18,522 nucleotides of DNA. It comes from Trichuris trichiura (taxonomy: Eukaryota; Nematoda; Enoplea; Trichinellida; Trichuridae). The stretch lies in assembly GCA_037903355.1 (NCBI GenBank), contig JBAJFE010000051.1, positions 1 through 18,522 on the forward strand. Reading direction: 5' to 3'. Made by a program: the position numbers and the translations under genes. The number at the start of each line of letters is the position of its first letter. The first letter of the stretch is position 1. Positions 8,790 through 18,210 of the stretch are shown piece after piece. The notes beneath the pieces were generated by a model. The model worked only from the letters and a program-made list of their open reading frames with translations. It did not search any database and was not told the DNA's origin.

Positions 8790-9647
8790 ATGACAAAATT
8801 ACTTCGTGTGCTCGTCTACACTCTGACCATTTCAATGGTGTTTATTTTATTACGCGAACACTTGACCTTACCCATCCAAACCATAACTCACGACTTCAAT
8901 GATAAGAAAATAATATATGATCACATAGCCCTAAGTCCAATAGACTGAAGTTCATTAACCCTCCTAGGGACTATCTCTTCACTAATCTTATTTGGTTTAC
9001 TATATTACTTCTTGTTTACCAACTATAACAACTGTATATTACGCTGAAATATCCTCCTCAATAAAGTAACCGGTATTAACCTTTTAACCAAAAATAAATC
9101 TTATTTAATTGTCACTTGCACAAGTATCATTGTTTTCCTAAATAATTTATATAGAATTTACTCATTTAACTGATCACCAAATACTCAATCATGAATTATA
9201 CTACTCCTTACAACAATATTTTTACTTACCATGTGAACCAATATAGTATTCACCGCAGGCATAAAACTTTTTGGTCAAAAAGTCCCTATTAGATGATACT
9301 TAATTAACTTATCCTTATGAGCATTTCATAATTTAAGATTTTTCATTCGATTTATCTCTCTTCCATTTCGTATAATAATAAATTTAATAGTAGGATGCTT
9401 TTTAGTAGAGTTTGGTAAGTCCAGATTTCCAGCAAATTCTTTGATTAGAGTATATGAAATATTTGTCATTACAGTTCAGACCTTAGTGTTCATTCTTTTA
9501 ATAAATATATATTATAGGGAAATAACAATAACACCTGAGTGAAAACATATTTCTCCTAAGCCCCAATTTTTCCAAATAAAACCCACAATCCAATTATTTA
9601 AGACAAAACTCATTATGCTTACAAGCTCCCTTTTTTCCTTCAAATAA
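8790..9647 (+). CDS. atp6: ATP synthase F0 subunit 6 (a), extended at both ends
   Basis: The proton-channel subunit of ATP synthase. The frame from ATG 8790 to TAA 9647 gives 285 residues, against about 220-230 usually. The core aligns from about MDWSSLTLLG (residues 51-60). The essential arginine helix is ISLPFRMMMNLMVG, with Arg194, and the last conserved helix is YEMFVITVQTLVFILL, with Glu223 and Gln230. About 45 residues precede and about 40 follow the conserved part. The true start may be a later ATA (for example residue 32 or 46), because the first codons adjoin or overlap the end of rrnL. It is not next to atp8, an unusual arrangement. Confidence 0.88.
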
Positions 9648-9652
9648 TATAC

Positions 9653-10426
9653 ATGAAAAAATTTCCTATAGATTACAACAACCCCTGAGTCGTAAGAAGT
9701 TGTTTGTCCTTGCTAAATCTAATCACCACTATTGTGGTTAACTTAAAAAAAATAAGCCTATCCCTATGAACTTCTATTTGGCCCCTAACCCTTAGAATAA
9801 TAATAATAGTTTTATCAGCAGTCATATGATTACGTGACTGTGGCCGTGAATCCCTCTGCGAAAGCAACAACAACAAGTCTCATAATAGTAAAATAGCCAT
9901 CTTATTATTCCTTTTAACTGAAGCTTTTTTTTTCTTAAGATTTTTTTGAATATTCACTAGTACAGTACTAACTCCTGATTTCAGCTTTTGACCACCTATA
10001 AGCCTGAGCTTACCAAGCTTTATTGGGGCACCTAGATTAAACACAATCCTATTAGTCGCAAGCAGTGCAACTGTTACATTATCCATTCATGAAAAACATC
10101 TAACCCATTCATTCTCTCCTTCCTGACTAGTCATTACCCTACTTTTCAGCTTTCTATTTCTTACTGTTCAGTATCTAGAGTACACAACCCTAACTTTCAA
10201 TTTTACTTCCGGTATTGGAGGTTCCATCTTTTTTATAGCCACGGGTTTTCATGGGACTCACGTTATTCTAGGTACACTAATTCTTCTTGGCTGCACTTAC
10301 TTAATATTCACACACTTCTATACAAGTAACTCCATTACTAGATTTGAACTGGCCGCTTGATACTGACACTTTGTAGACGCCATTTGATTAATACTTTATA
10401 CAATTTTCTACTGTTGAGGACATTAA
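9653..10426 (+). CDS. cox3: Cytochrome c oxidase subunit III
   Basis: A structural core subunit of complex IV, 257 residues, ATG to TAA. RDCGRES lies at residues 61-67, the conserved membrane Glu90 in FLLTEAFFFLSFFW, FMATGFHGTHV at about 194-204, and the terminal WYWHFVDAIWLMLY followed by CWGH. Unlike many arthropods it ends in a complete stop codon. It follows atp6 by 5 nt, keeping the ancestral atp6-cox3 pair. A 13-nt spacer separates it from trnS2. Confidence 0.97.
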
Positions 10427-10439
10427 CCCCTATACATAC

Positions 10440-10502
10440 ATAACTTAACATTACGTTATATTAAACTTTGAAGGTTTACAGTTTTTTTAACCTAAAGTTA
10501 TT
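10440..10502 (+). tRNA. trnS2: tRNA-Ser2 (TGA, UCN codons)
   Basis: Acceptor ATAACTT/AAGTTAT is perfect. The anticodon arm is TAAAC-TTTGAAG-GTTTA with TGA at 10469-10471. There is a small D-stem AAC/GTT and a T-arm GTT-TTTTT-AAC. It has moved from the ancestral site after cob, which is now held by trnS1. Confidence 0.87.
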
Positions 10503-10504
10503 CA

Positions 10505-10560
10505 TATGTTCTAGTATAACAAGAGTACTTAGATGTTTGAGATCTAGAGTTCAAACATAA
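10505..10560 (+). tRNA. trnQ: tRNA-Gln (TTG)
   Basis: The anticodon arm TAGAT-GTTTGAG-ATCTA is perfect, with TTG at 10537-10539. The acceptor TATGTTC/AAACATA pairs at six of seven positions. The D-arm is GTA/TAC and the T-arm is strongly reduced. Confidence 0.82.
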
Positions 10561-10561
10561 T

Positions 10562-10624
10562 TTTAAGCAAGTCAAACACTTAATTACACTATCACTGTAA
10601 CCCTATAAATTAGGTTTTGCTTAA
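10562..10624 (-). tRNA. trnI: tRNA-Ile (GAT)
   Basis: On the minus strand acceptor TTAAGCA/TGCTTAA is perfect, as are D-arm CCTA-ATTTA-TAGG and anticodon arm TTACA-GTGATAG-TGTAA (GAT). The T-arm is AGT-GTTTG-ACT. The plus strand also folds but would show anticodon ATC (Asp), which is not a normal mitochondrial choice; a good trnD(GTC) exists nearby, so Ile on the minus strand is preferred. Confidence 0.87.
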
Positions 10625-10637
10625 TACAATTAATCCT

Positions 10638-10692
10638 ATTACTTATAAACCTTCTAATTGGAAATTAGCCATGCATAACTACACCTAAGTAA
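10638..10692 (-). tRNA. trnG: tRNA-Gly (TCC)
   Basis: Acceptor TTACTTA/TAAGTAA is perfect and the D-arm TGTA/TGCA is good. The anticodon arm is GCTAA-TTTCCAA-TTAGA, four pairs plus one mismatch, with TCC at 10660-10662. The T-arm is replaced by a short loop. The plus-strand reading would give GGA, which is not expected. Confidence 0.8.
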
Positions 10693-10699
10693 CCTTTCC

Positions 10700-10764
10700 A
10701 AAGATCTAGTTTATTACTTTCAAATATTGGATTGTCAGTCCAAAGATTACTTCTTTAATCTTAC
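10700..10764 (+). tRNA. trnD: tRNA-Asp (GTC)
   Basis: The anticodon arm TTGGA-TTGTCAG-TCCAA is perfect, with GTC at 10734-10736. The D-arm is GTTT/AAAT. The acceptor AAAGATC/AATCTTA pairs at five internal positions. It directly precedes atp8, the ancestral arthropod neighbour, and may overlap its start by a few bases. Confidence 0.85.
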
Positions 10765-10913
10765 TATTATACCAAACTAGCCCACTATCATATATAACTA
10801 CTCTTATATTACTCAGTGGTGTAATTTTTACCCTCAGGTTTAAAATCCCCGTCAACAAGATATACTATCACTTCAATTTATTAACTAAAAAAGGACTTAA
10901 ACCTTTTAACTAG
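10758..10913 (+). CDS. atp8: ATP synthase F0 subunit 8 (candidate)
   Basis: A short open frame of 51 codons plus TAG, beginning at ATC 10758 in the end of trnD. The N-terminus reads LYQTSPLSYMTTLML, which resembles the family's MPQ-x-(A/S)-P-x-x-W opening. A single hydrophobic helix follows (LMLLSGVIFTL), then a basic tail KKGLKPFN. Length and topology match atp8, a peripheral-stalk membrane subunit of ATP synthase. The position after trnD is ancestral, but atp6 does not follow; nad3 does. The start is uncertain, since no ATN codon gives a canonical MPQ. The 3' end also contains a trnL2-like hairpin. Confidence 0.68.
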   Translation: MLLLYQTSPLSYITTLILLSGVIFTLRFKIPVNKIYYHFNLLTKKGLKPFN

Positions 10914-10922
10914 GTTCCTCTA

Positions 10923-11264
10923 ATTGTTACTTTGATTTTTTTTACCACTTTAAGAATTTCAATTTGTTGCCTGATGCTTTTTACTCGCAGATTAATTTCT
11001 AAAAAAGAACTCAAGGAATACTTAAGATATGAATGTGGTTTTGAAAGATATAAAATTAGTCGACTACCATTTTCCTTAAACTTTTTCATGTTAAGCATTA
11101 TGTTCGTTCTCTTCGACTTGGAAATTATTATCTTAATCGCTATAATTTCATCGCCTGTTGGTTTACACCTAAACACAATTGTCTTAGGCAACATGTTTCT
11201 TATTTTTATACTATTGACCCTTTTTATGGAATGATCCCTCAACAAATTAGGCTGAATTTTCTAA
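10923..11264 (+). CDS. nad3: NADH dehydrogenase subunit 3
   Basis: A small complex I subunit whose loop sits near the quinone entry site. The frame runs from ATT (10923) to TAA (11262-11264), 113 residues. The diagnostic segment YECGFESYKISSLPFSLNFF (about residues 36-55) contains the conserved cysteine of the active/deactive switch loop; FVLFDLEI follows at about 61-68. The upstream in-frame TAG at 10911 belongs to atp8. TTG at 10932 is a later alternative start. A non-coding segment follows. Confidence 0.93.
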
Positions 11265-11355
11265 TCTTCTATTCATAGTTTTTTCAAAATTTTTCCCATC
11301 CTTGCCTTTTCGCTATTACTTTTAAAATATCCTTTAAAAAACTAATTAAACCAAA
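11265..11355. other. Non-coding, pyrimidine-rich segment (91 nt)
   Basis: No ORF or tRNA fold is visible. The stretch is T-rich with homopolymer runs (TTTTTT, AAAA, TTTTTCCC) and an AT-rich TTTAAAAAACTAATTAAACC end. With the AT tract after nad1 it is one of only two non-coding segments of appreciable size, so it is a candidate piece of the control region. That role is inferred only from its lack of genes. Confidence 0.5.
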
Positions 11356-11407
11356 TAAGACTGGAATCAAAAGTTTGAAACTTTTTTTTCGATTTTTCGA
11401 CAGTTTT
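11356..11407 (-). tRNA. trnW: tRNA-Trp (TCA)
   Basis: The anticodon arm AAAAG-TTTCAAA-CTTTT is perfect, with TCA (reads TGA and TGG). Acceptor AAAACTG/CAGTCTT pairs at six of seven positions, the D-arm is TCGA-AAAA-TCGA, and there is no T-arm. The plus strand of the same arm would show TGA (Ser2), but trnS2 is already placed at 10440. Ancestrally trnW is on the other strand relative to cox1. It abuts trnN with no spacer. Confidence 0.78.
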
Positions 11408-11462
11408 TAGAGCAAAGCATTTTAGATGCAAGAAACTGTTATTTTCTAGAATTTTTCTCTAG
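11408..11462 (+). tRNA. trnN: tRNA-Asn (GTT)
   Basis: D-arm GCAT-TTTAG-ATGC and anticodon arm AGAAA-CTGTTAT-TTTCT (GTT at 11438-11440) are perfect. Acceptor TAGAGCA/TTCTCTA pairs at six of seven positions. A short loop replaces the T-arm. Confidence 0.85.
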
Positions 11463-11469
11463 CCCGATC

Positions 11470-11532
11470 ACTTCTCTGGCAGAAAATATGCAATAAACTT
11501 AGAATTTACAGATACAACAAATGTGAGAAGTA
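11470..11532 (+). tRNA. trnL1: tRNA-Leu1 (TAG, CUN codons)
   Basis: Acceptor ACTTCTC/GAGAAGT is perfect. The leucine-type TGGCAG D-arm start is present. The anticodon loop is CTTAGAA (TAG at 11500-11502) on the stem ATAAA/TTTAC, four pairs. The T-arm is ACA/TGT. Confidence 0.87.
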
Positions 11533-11540
11533 GACTCCCA

Positions 11541-11598
11541 GGGTTTATATTGTAAGTAGCAGCATTTCTTTTTTGCACGAAGAAAGTTTTATAATCCA
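11541..11598 (+). tRNA. trnA: tRNA-Ala (TGC)
   Basis: The anticodon arm TCTTT-TTTGCAC-GAAGA has TGC at 11574-11576, and the stem can extend to seven pairs. Acceptor GGGTTTA/ATAATCC pairs at five of seven positions. The D-arm TTGT/GCAG relies on G-T pairs. On the minus strand the loop would read GCA (Cys) with a C-A mismatch in the stem, and a better trnC lies at 11641-11694. Confidence 0.72.
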
Positions 11599-11623
11599 GC
11601 CAAATTTTCCATTGAACTAAAAG

Positions 11624-11643
11624 CTTCACTTACCCTCGTGAAG
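11624..11643. other. Hairpin in the trnA-trnC spacer
   Basis: CTTCAC and GTGAAG form a six-base-pair stem around an eight-base loop, TTACCCTC. It lies in the 42-nt spacer between trnA and trnC and overlaps the 3' end of trnC by about 3 nt. No anticodon fit was found. It may act as a processing or replication signal, which is inference. Confidence 0.4.
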
Positions 11644-11694
11644 GAGATATATCTTTAAAATTTGCAATTTTATGTACTAAAATACTACACTCCT
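11641..11694 (-). tRNA. trnC: tRNA-Cys (GCA)
   Basis: The anticodon arm TAAAA-TTGCAAA-TTTTA is perfect, with GCA at 11663-11665. The D-arm GTA/TAC has standard spacing. The acceptor AGGAGTG/ATCTCCT pairs at five of seven positions, and the T-arm is missing. The trnC(-)-trnY(-)-cox1(+) order is ancestral for arthropods. It shares one base with trnY. Confidence 0.83.
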
Positions 11695-11754
11695 AGCAAT
11701 ATTATATGATCTAAATTTGGTAAAATTTACAGTTTTATTAATTTAGGGATTGCC
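11694..11754 (-). tRNA. trnY: tRNA-Tyr (GTA)
   Basis: The anticodon arm TAAAA-CTGTAAA-TTTTA is perfect, with GTA at 11728-11730. Acceptor GGCAATC/TATTGCT pairs at six of seven positions, one of them G-T. The D-arm is weak. An 18-nt spacer separates it from cox1, the ancestral neighbour. Confidence 0.85.
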
Positions 11755-11772
11755 TTCTTTTCTTAATAAAAA

Positions 11773-13317
<1,545 letters not shown>

Positions 13318-13329
13318 TCACCCTTTTCT

Positions 13330-14004
13330 ATGATAAAATGAAATTCACCCTACCTGCAAGACAGCATCAACTTCGTAAGCCTTAAAACAACGATTCTATG
13401 TGACTGAGTAATAACTATAATACTTCTAGTAATAGTCGCAGTTTCATGATTTTTTTTCAGACTAATATTCTGCCAGACAAAGACTAACACCTTAATTGAA
13501 CTTAAATCCATTGAAATAGCCTGAACAAGGCTACCCATAGTAATTTTAGCCCTTATAGCCTCCATCTCGATAAAAACTTTATATACAGAAGAACCTTCAT
13601 CTCAAACCCCTGCAATAAATCTCCTAGTCACAGGTCATCAATGATATTGAGAATATTATTATCCCGACTTCGGGGTTAACCTTGACAGATATCTTGCTCA
13701 ATGAGAAAACAGAAACTATCGAAACATTGAATGTGACTGTCGAACAGTTCTACCTTTAAAAACGCCTCTTCGTATTGCAGTCACATCTGCTGATGTCATC
13801 CACAGATGATGACTACCTCCCTTAGGTATCAAACTTGATGCAACTCCCGGTCGAATTATCTCAACAATTTACAATTGCTACTTACCTGGTCTATCCTTTG
13901 GCTTTTGCGCAGAACTTTGCGGAGCCAACCACAGATATATACCCATTGCCCTAGAACATACACCCATTTTACTATTTAAAAATTGAATCACTGCCATAAA
14001 ATAG
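13330..14004 (+). CDS. cox2: Cytochrome c oxidase subunit II
   Basis: The complex IV subunit that accepts electrons from cytochrome c at the binuclear CuA centre. It is 224 residues, ATG to TAG. Two N-terminal membrane helices are followed by the intermembrane-space domain with the aromatic stretch GHQWYWEYYY (residues 102-111). The CuA ligands are His158 (ADVIHSWW), Cys193, Glu195, Cys197, His201 and Met204 (FCAELCGANHSYMP). The C-terminus is slightly short. cox1 ends 12 nt upstream. trnL2 follows it, whereas in most crustaceans and insects trnL2 sits between cox1 and cox2. Confidence 0.98.
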
Positions 14005-14024
14005 TTTAACTTTACCAACTCCTT

Positions 14025-14088
14025 ATTAGCATGGCAGAACTAATGCAACTGTCTTAAGATCAGTTCAAAACCGCCAGGTTTGCTAACA
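14025..14088 (+). tRNA. trnL2: tRNA-Leu2 (TAA, UUR codons)
   Basis: The acceptor ATTAGCA/TGCTAAC pairs at six of seven positions. It has the leucine-type TGGCAG...ATGCAA D-arm and anticodon loop CTTAAGA (TAA at 14055-14057) on the stem ACTGT/TCAGT, four pairs. The T-arm AACC-GCCA-GGTT is a full four-pair stem. One of the best-conserved tRNAs here. Confidence 0.92.
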
Positions 14089-14095
14089 AACATTA

Positions 14096-14156
14096 GGTCA
14101 TATGGTGAATTTATAATCTATCACAATGAAATTTCAATTCATAGGACAAATGACTA
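14096..14156 (+). tRNA. trnE: tRNA-Glu (TTC)
   Basis: The anticodon arm ATGAA-ATTTCAA-TTCAT is perfect, with TTC at 14133-14135. The D-arm is GTGA/TCAC. Acceptor GGTCATA/AATGACT pairs at six of seven positions, and six bases replace the T-arm. Confidence 0.83.
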
Positions 14157-14176
14157 CACTACTACCACTCCTAGTG
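14157..14176. other. Small hairpin before nad1
   Basis: CACTA and TAGTG pair around a ten-base loop, filling the 21-nt spacer between trnE and the nad1 start. It might mark an RNA processing site where no tRNA intervenes, although trnE itself could serve. Confidence 0.35.
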
Positions 14177-14177
14177 A

Positions 14178-15077
14178 ATATTACTGTGATTGTCTCAAAC
14201 ACTTATCTCTTTATTTTTTGTACTAACCGGAATTGCATTCATCACTCTTTTAGAACGTATTTACATAGGAACCTCTCAACGTCGGCGAGGGCCAAATAAA
14301 ATTTCTTTTTGGGGGATATTACAGCCCATCCTAGACGGTATTAAATTAATTATGAAAACCACAAACAAATCTTACCAAACAAATACAATCTTATTCTCAT
14401 GAATCCCAGTAATCAGATTCTGCCTATTCATAACCTTTTGGTCCGCAATCCCCTTCGCATATAAAATCATAAGTTTTAACTTAAGTGTATTATTCACACT
14501 TGTACTTTTTGGAATAATAGCATTTAATGTAATAATTACAAGCTGAGCATCCAATAACAAATTTGCCTTATTCGGAAGACTACGTACTATGACCCAAAGT
14601 ATCTCCTACGAAATCACCCTTGCTTTAATCATCTTAATAATATTCTGCGCAAAATCGTCACTATGGTTATACTCACCCTTTGAAGGTTATCATATAGTCG
14701 AAATCCTATTCTCTTGATTCTTTCTGGTCCCTATAAGTTTTATGGCGCTAGCAGAATGCGGACGGACTCCTTTCGATCTACTTGAAGCTGAAAGAGAATT
14801 AGTCAGAGGCTATAATGTAGAGTACAGCAGTGTTGAGTTCGCATTTCTATTCATAACAGAATATGGTATAATCATTTTACTTTCTATCCTATTTTCACTC
14901 ATCATTGTCCCTCAAACCGTAAGACTAACTTCCTTACTAATAATCACAAGAATTTTATTCTTACGATACACTCTCCCACGCCTCCGATATGATTTTCTAA
15001 TATCCCTAATATGAAAATCACTTCTCCCAGTAATAATCCTATGCTGGTTTGTCACTTTTAACTCAAGGTATACCTAG
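14178..15077 (+). CDS. nad1: NADH dehydrogenase subunit 1 (complete copy)
   Basis: A complex I membrane subunit that builds much of the quinone chamber. It is 299 residues, from ATA at 14178 to TAG at 15075-15077. [18 protein letters not shown] (about residues 24-40) is the family's LLER-x-x-G-x-x-Q-x-R-x-GPN signature. [16 protein letters not shown], near residue 215, carries the acidic loop residues, with FALFGSLRT and [11 protein letters not shown] between. An in-frame TAG at 14172-14174 excludes an earlier start. It lies on the cox1 strand, whereas in ancestral arthropods nad1 is on the opposite strand. The AT tract begins immediately after the stop codon. Confidence 0.96.
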
Positions 15078-15382
<305 letters not shown>

Positions 15383-15401
15383 GGGCCGAGAGGGCCCTCT
15401 C
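15383..15401. promoter_or_regulatory. GC-rich palindrome beside the AT tract (second copy)
   Basis: Second copy of the element at 1029-1047; the perfect palindrome GAGAGGGCCCTCTC lies at 15388-15401. It is unchanged although the adjoining AT tract differs in length. Confidence 0.5.
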
Positions 15402-15406
15402 CATAA

Positions 15407-15458
15407 AGAAAATACTAGGGTTGTTAGCTTGGAGCTAATATAATATATTATTATTCTC
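15407..15458 (+). ncRNA. tRNA-like element with a Pro-type anticodon arm (second copy)
   Basis: Second copy of the element at 1053-1104, with anticodon-like TGG at 15430-15432. The doubts about its acceptor pairing apply equally. Confidence 0.3.
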
Positions 15459-15470
15459 TCTAATTGTCTA

Positions 15471-15531
15471 GAGTGAGTAGCTTAAAATTAAAGCGTAAAC
15501 TTTTTAAGTTTAAGATGGTTTTCCTTACTTA
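15471..15531 (+). tRNA. trnK: tRNA-Lys (TTT), second copy
   Basis: Second copy of the tRNA gene at 1117-1177, unchanged: GAGTGAG/CTTACTT acceptor and anticodon TTT. Probably the same locus on the circular molecule. Confidence 0.85.
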
Positions 15532-15533
15532 AG

Positions 15534-16430
15534 TTATAATAAGCAAGGCCACAATGTGTATTGTATCAAGGTTAGCATGTAGGTGCGGAGAGCAGGTTTA
15601 TTGGGGTATTTATTGAAGTTGTAAGTCGGGCTACAATAAGTGTTTCATACTATTCGGGTGTAAGGAAAAATGGTAAGAATGTTAATCAGCATAAGTGTCC
15701 ACATGAGGAGCCTTATAGCTCTGACATATACGGCTATAGTAATAAATTTTAGAAAAAATACTGTTCTGGTTGGAATTCCGATGAGGATAATTATCATTCA
15801 GGTTAAATTAATATCATAAGTTCAGTGTTCTGAGTTTTTGATTTCTGTAAGGATAAGATATATAACTCTTGTGTAAAAAAAGAAGTATAATAAAAAAGTA
15901 TTTATATTACAGGTTGTTAATCATAGCCAGTTAGAGTGAATGCATGAAGAATAGAAAAGGATTAGAAAGTATGAAGTAGATAGCCAAAACCTTATTCTTC
16001 TTCACAGGAAACAAATAATGCACCATCAAAAAATGAGTATCCTTCTAATAATACATGTGGTGATAATTATAGGAATTAACTTATGCACTGTAGTAAATCA
16101 TCACATAGTTTTTCATTGTATATTTTTTATAATTCATCCTACTCATCAGTGAAGTGGTGGTAATCCTATTTTAAAAGCTAAGATGCTTAGCAACCACTCA
16201 TCTTTTGTTTTAAAGACTAATCATAGTAACACTAATATTATGGAGGACATTGAAAGTATTAGGTATATTTTAAATATTACGTCGTAAATAATTCTGTAAG
16301 TGGGCATAGTTAAAATAATTATAACTCAGGATCTTAGCTCAAGTATAGTTCACATTGAAAGTCAATTCCTTATAGAAGTTCTTACAATGGCAATTCTTGC
16401 GTAAAACAGATATCACACGTGGTATGCTAT
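15534..16430 (-). CDS. nad2: NADH dehydrogenase subunit 2, second copy
   Basis: Second copy of the gene at 1180-2076, with the same ATA start next to trnM, the same TAA stop and the same 298-residue product carrying FKMGLPPLHWW. Probably the same locus seen twice because the circle was not trimmed. Confidence 0.9.
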
Positions 16431-16491
16431 AAGTAATAACTTTAAGTATTTTTGAGGTATGGGCCCAATAGCTTTTTTAGCTTATATTACT
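16431..16491 (-). tRNA. trnM: tRNA-Met (CAT), second copy
   Basis: Second copy of the gene at 2077-2137, with perfect AGTAATA/TATTACT acceptor and anticodon CAT. Confidence 0.92.
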
Positions 16492-16543
16492 CTCGAGAAT
16501 CTTATCTTCTTCAGAGATATGCTTGAGCTTAAGCTAGGAGAAA
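16489..16543 (-). tRNA. trnF: tRNA-Phe (GAA), second copy
   Basis: Second copy of the gene at 2135-2189, with the same overlaps with nad5 and trnM and the same weak acceptor. Confidence 0.75.
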
Positions 16544-18114
16544 TATAGGAAACTTATAGTGAGTATGAGTAGAGTGGTACCTAATAGTCACAAAATTAAA
16601 GATGAGTTATTAAAGGAAAATATATTTAGATTGAAAGACATGTTAATGAGTTTCATTTGATTAAAAACAAGATTTTTGATACTTAAGGGTAATCTATTTA
16701 ACAGGCTGTACAACGTGTCATTATTGTTTATTGCTTGTATGCAAACTCACTGGTAAAAAAAGGTTAATATAATTAGAGGTGTGACTAATATAAAGTTTTT
16801 GTTATCTATTCATGTCATGTTAATAGGTAATGAATAGTTAGATATAAAAATTCATCCATTAAGTAATGCCAAGGGCAAAAGTAAAATATTTGTGTACAAT
16901 GATGGATAAAGTATTTTGGAGCTAGTAATATTGTTATTATACGAACGAAATAGTAAGTAAGATAGTCGAACAGAATAAGCAAAGGATATGAAGACTATTA
17001 AATCAATGAGCAGGGTTATGGATTCTTCTTTTATAGAAAATAATAAATTGTATTCTTTTGAATAGTATGAAGAAGTAAATGTTACGCCACACATAATTAG
17101 TAAGCAAACAATACTAATAACAAGGATAGAAAATAGGGATCTATTAGTATGTAGTAAACGAGAATCTTGATTTCCAAACATAAAAATAATGAAAATACCA
17201 ATCCTTATAAATAATAATGCTTTAACTAAAGCATGATTGATAATATGCATAAGTATTAATTCTTTTAAATTGGTGCAAATTATAAATATTACCAAAGCGA
17301 TTTGAGATATTGTTGAGTATGCAAGAATTTTTTTGAGATCTTTTTCATAGAGTGCTATAAATCTAGAGTACAAGCTAGTCAGATACCCTGTAATACATAG
17401 TCAACCTATATATGGTAAAAAATATAATAAATTAAGTTTAATGCAAAGGATTGTGCCTGCAACTACTAAAGTGGATGAGTGAACTAAAGAACTGACTGGA
17501 GTTGGTGCTGCTATAGCGATAGGAAGTCAACTGTGTAAAGGAATCTGAGCTCTTTTTGCGAGAGCAGCAATTCCTGTTAGCATTAAAAGATAGGAAGTTA
17601 TCCTTGTGTTATTAAATTCTCATTGTATGCTTTGGGTAAAAGTTAATATGCAAATGAGTAAACAAAAGTCTCCAATTCGATTTAACAAAATAGTCGAAAT
17701 AGCCGAATTATTTGCTTTTCAATTATTATAGAATATAATTAAAAGATATCTTGAGACACCAAGCCCTTCCCAGCCAATCCATGTAATTCAACAGGAGTCG
17801 CTGCTATTTATGATGATTATTCTAGCTACGAAAATTACTATTAATATTATGAATCGAGGAATAGGTAAATCATTGTTTATGTAAAAAAAAGAAAAGTATA
17901 TAATGAAGACTGACAATAAGACAACAACTAAGCTGAAATATACTATTAGTTTAGATAACTCACATAGGGACATCCCCACAATAAAATTATCAATGCCTAT
18001 GGTGAGAAAAGAAATCCTACCTTTTAATATAAATAGTATTAATGAAATACATAGTAAAACGGATAGACATATCGCTACTGCAATAATTATTACTAATAAT
18101 TTTGAAACCACAAT
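16534..18114 (-). CDS. nad5: NADH dehydrogenase subunit 5, second copy
   Basis: Second copy of the gene at 2180-3760. It is complete, with the same ATT/GTG start choice, the same [17 protein letters not shown] core motif and the same TAG stop overlapping trnF. No sequence difference was noticed in the encoded protein. Confidence 0.93.
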
Positions 18115-18143
18115 TCAACGTTTTGATTTAAACTATAGTAATG

Positions 18144-18207
18144 GGTATCTTGGCACTTAGCCTATATTTAGGTCGAAACTAAAGTTGAAATTTTTCAATT
18201 AAGATAT
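18144..18207 (-). tRNA. trnR: tRNA-Arg (TCG), second copy
   Basis: Second copy of the gene at 3790-3853, with a complete cloverleaf and anticodon TCG. Confidence 0.92.
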
Positions 18208-18210
18208 ATA

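Noticed and set aside
8688..8948. Open frame starting at 8688 upstream of atp6
   Set aside because: The part before 8790 is the conserved 3' region of rrnL; only the part from 8790 on is plausible atp6.
10562..10624. Plus-strand trnD with anticodon ATC
   Set aside because: An A34 anticodon is not expected in mitochondria, and a trnD with GTC lies at 10700-10764. The minus strand gives a full trnI(GAT).
10910..11245. Minus-strand 111-codon frame
   Set aside because: It is antisense to nad3, whose ECGF and FDLE motifs are on the plus strand.
11369..11385. Plus-strand TGA anticodon arm (a second trnS2)
   Set aside because: The same arm on the minus strand gives TCA with matching acceptor and D-arm (trnW), which is otherwise missing. 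A complete trnS2 lies at 10440-10502.
11446..11462. Possible second tRNA-Lys: CTAGA-ATTTTTC-TCTAG with TTT in the loop
   Set aside because: It overlaps the 3' half and acceptor of a good trnN, and trnK with a fully paired acceptor lies at 1117-1177.
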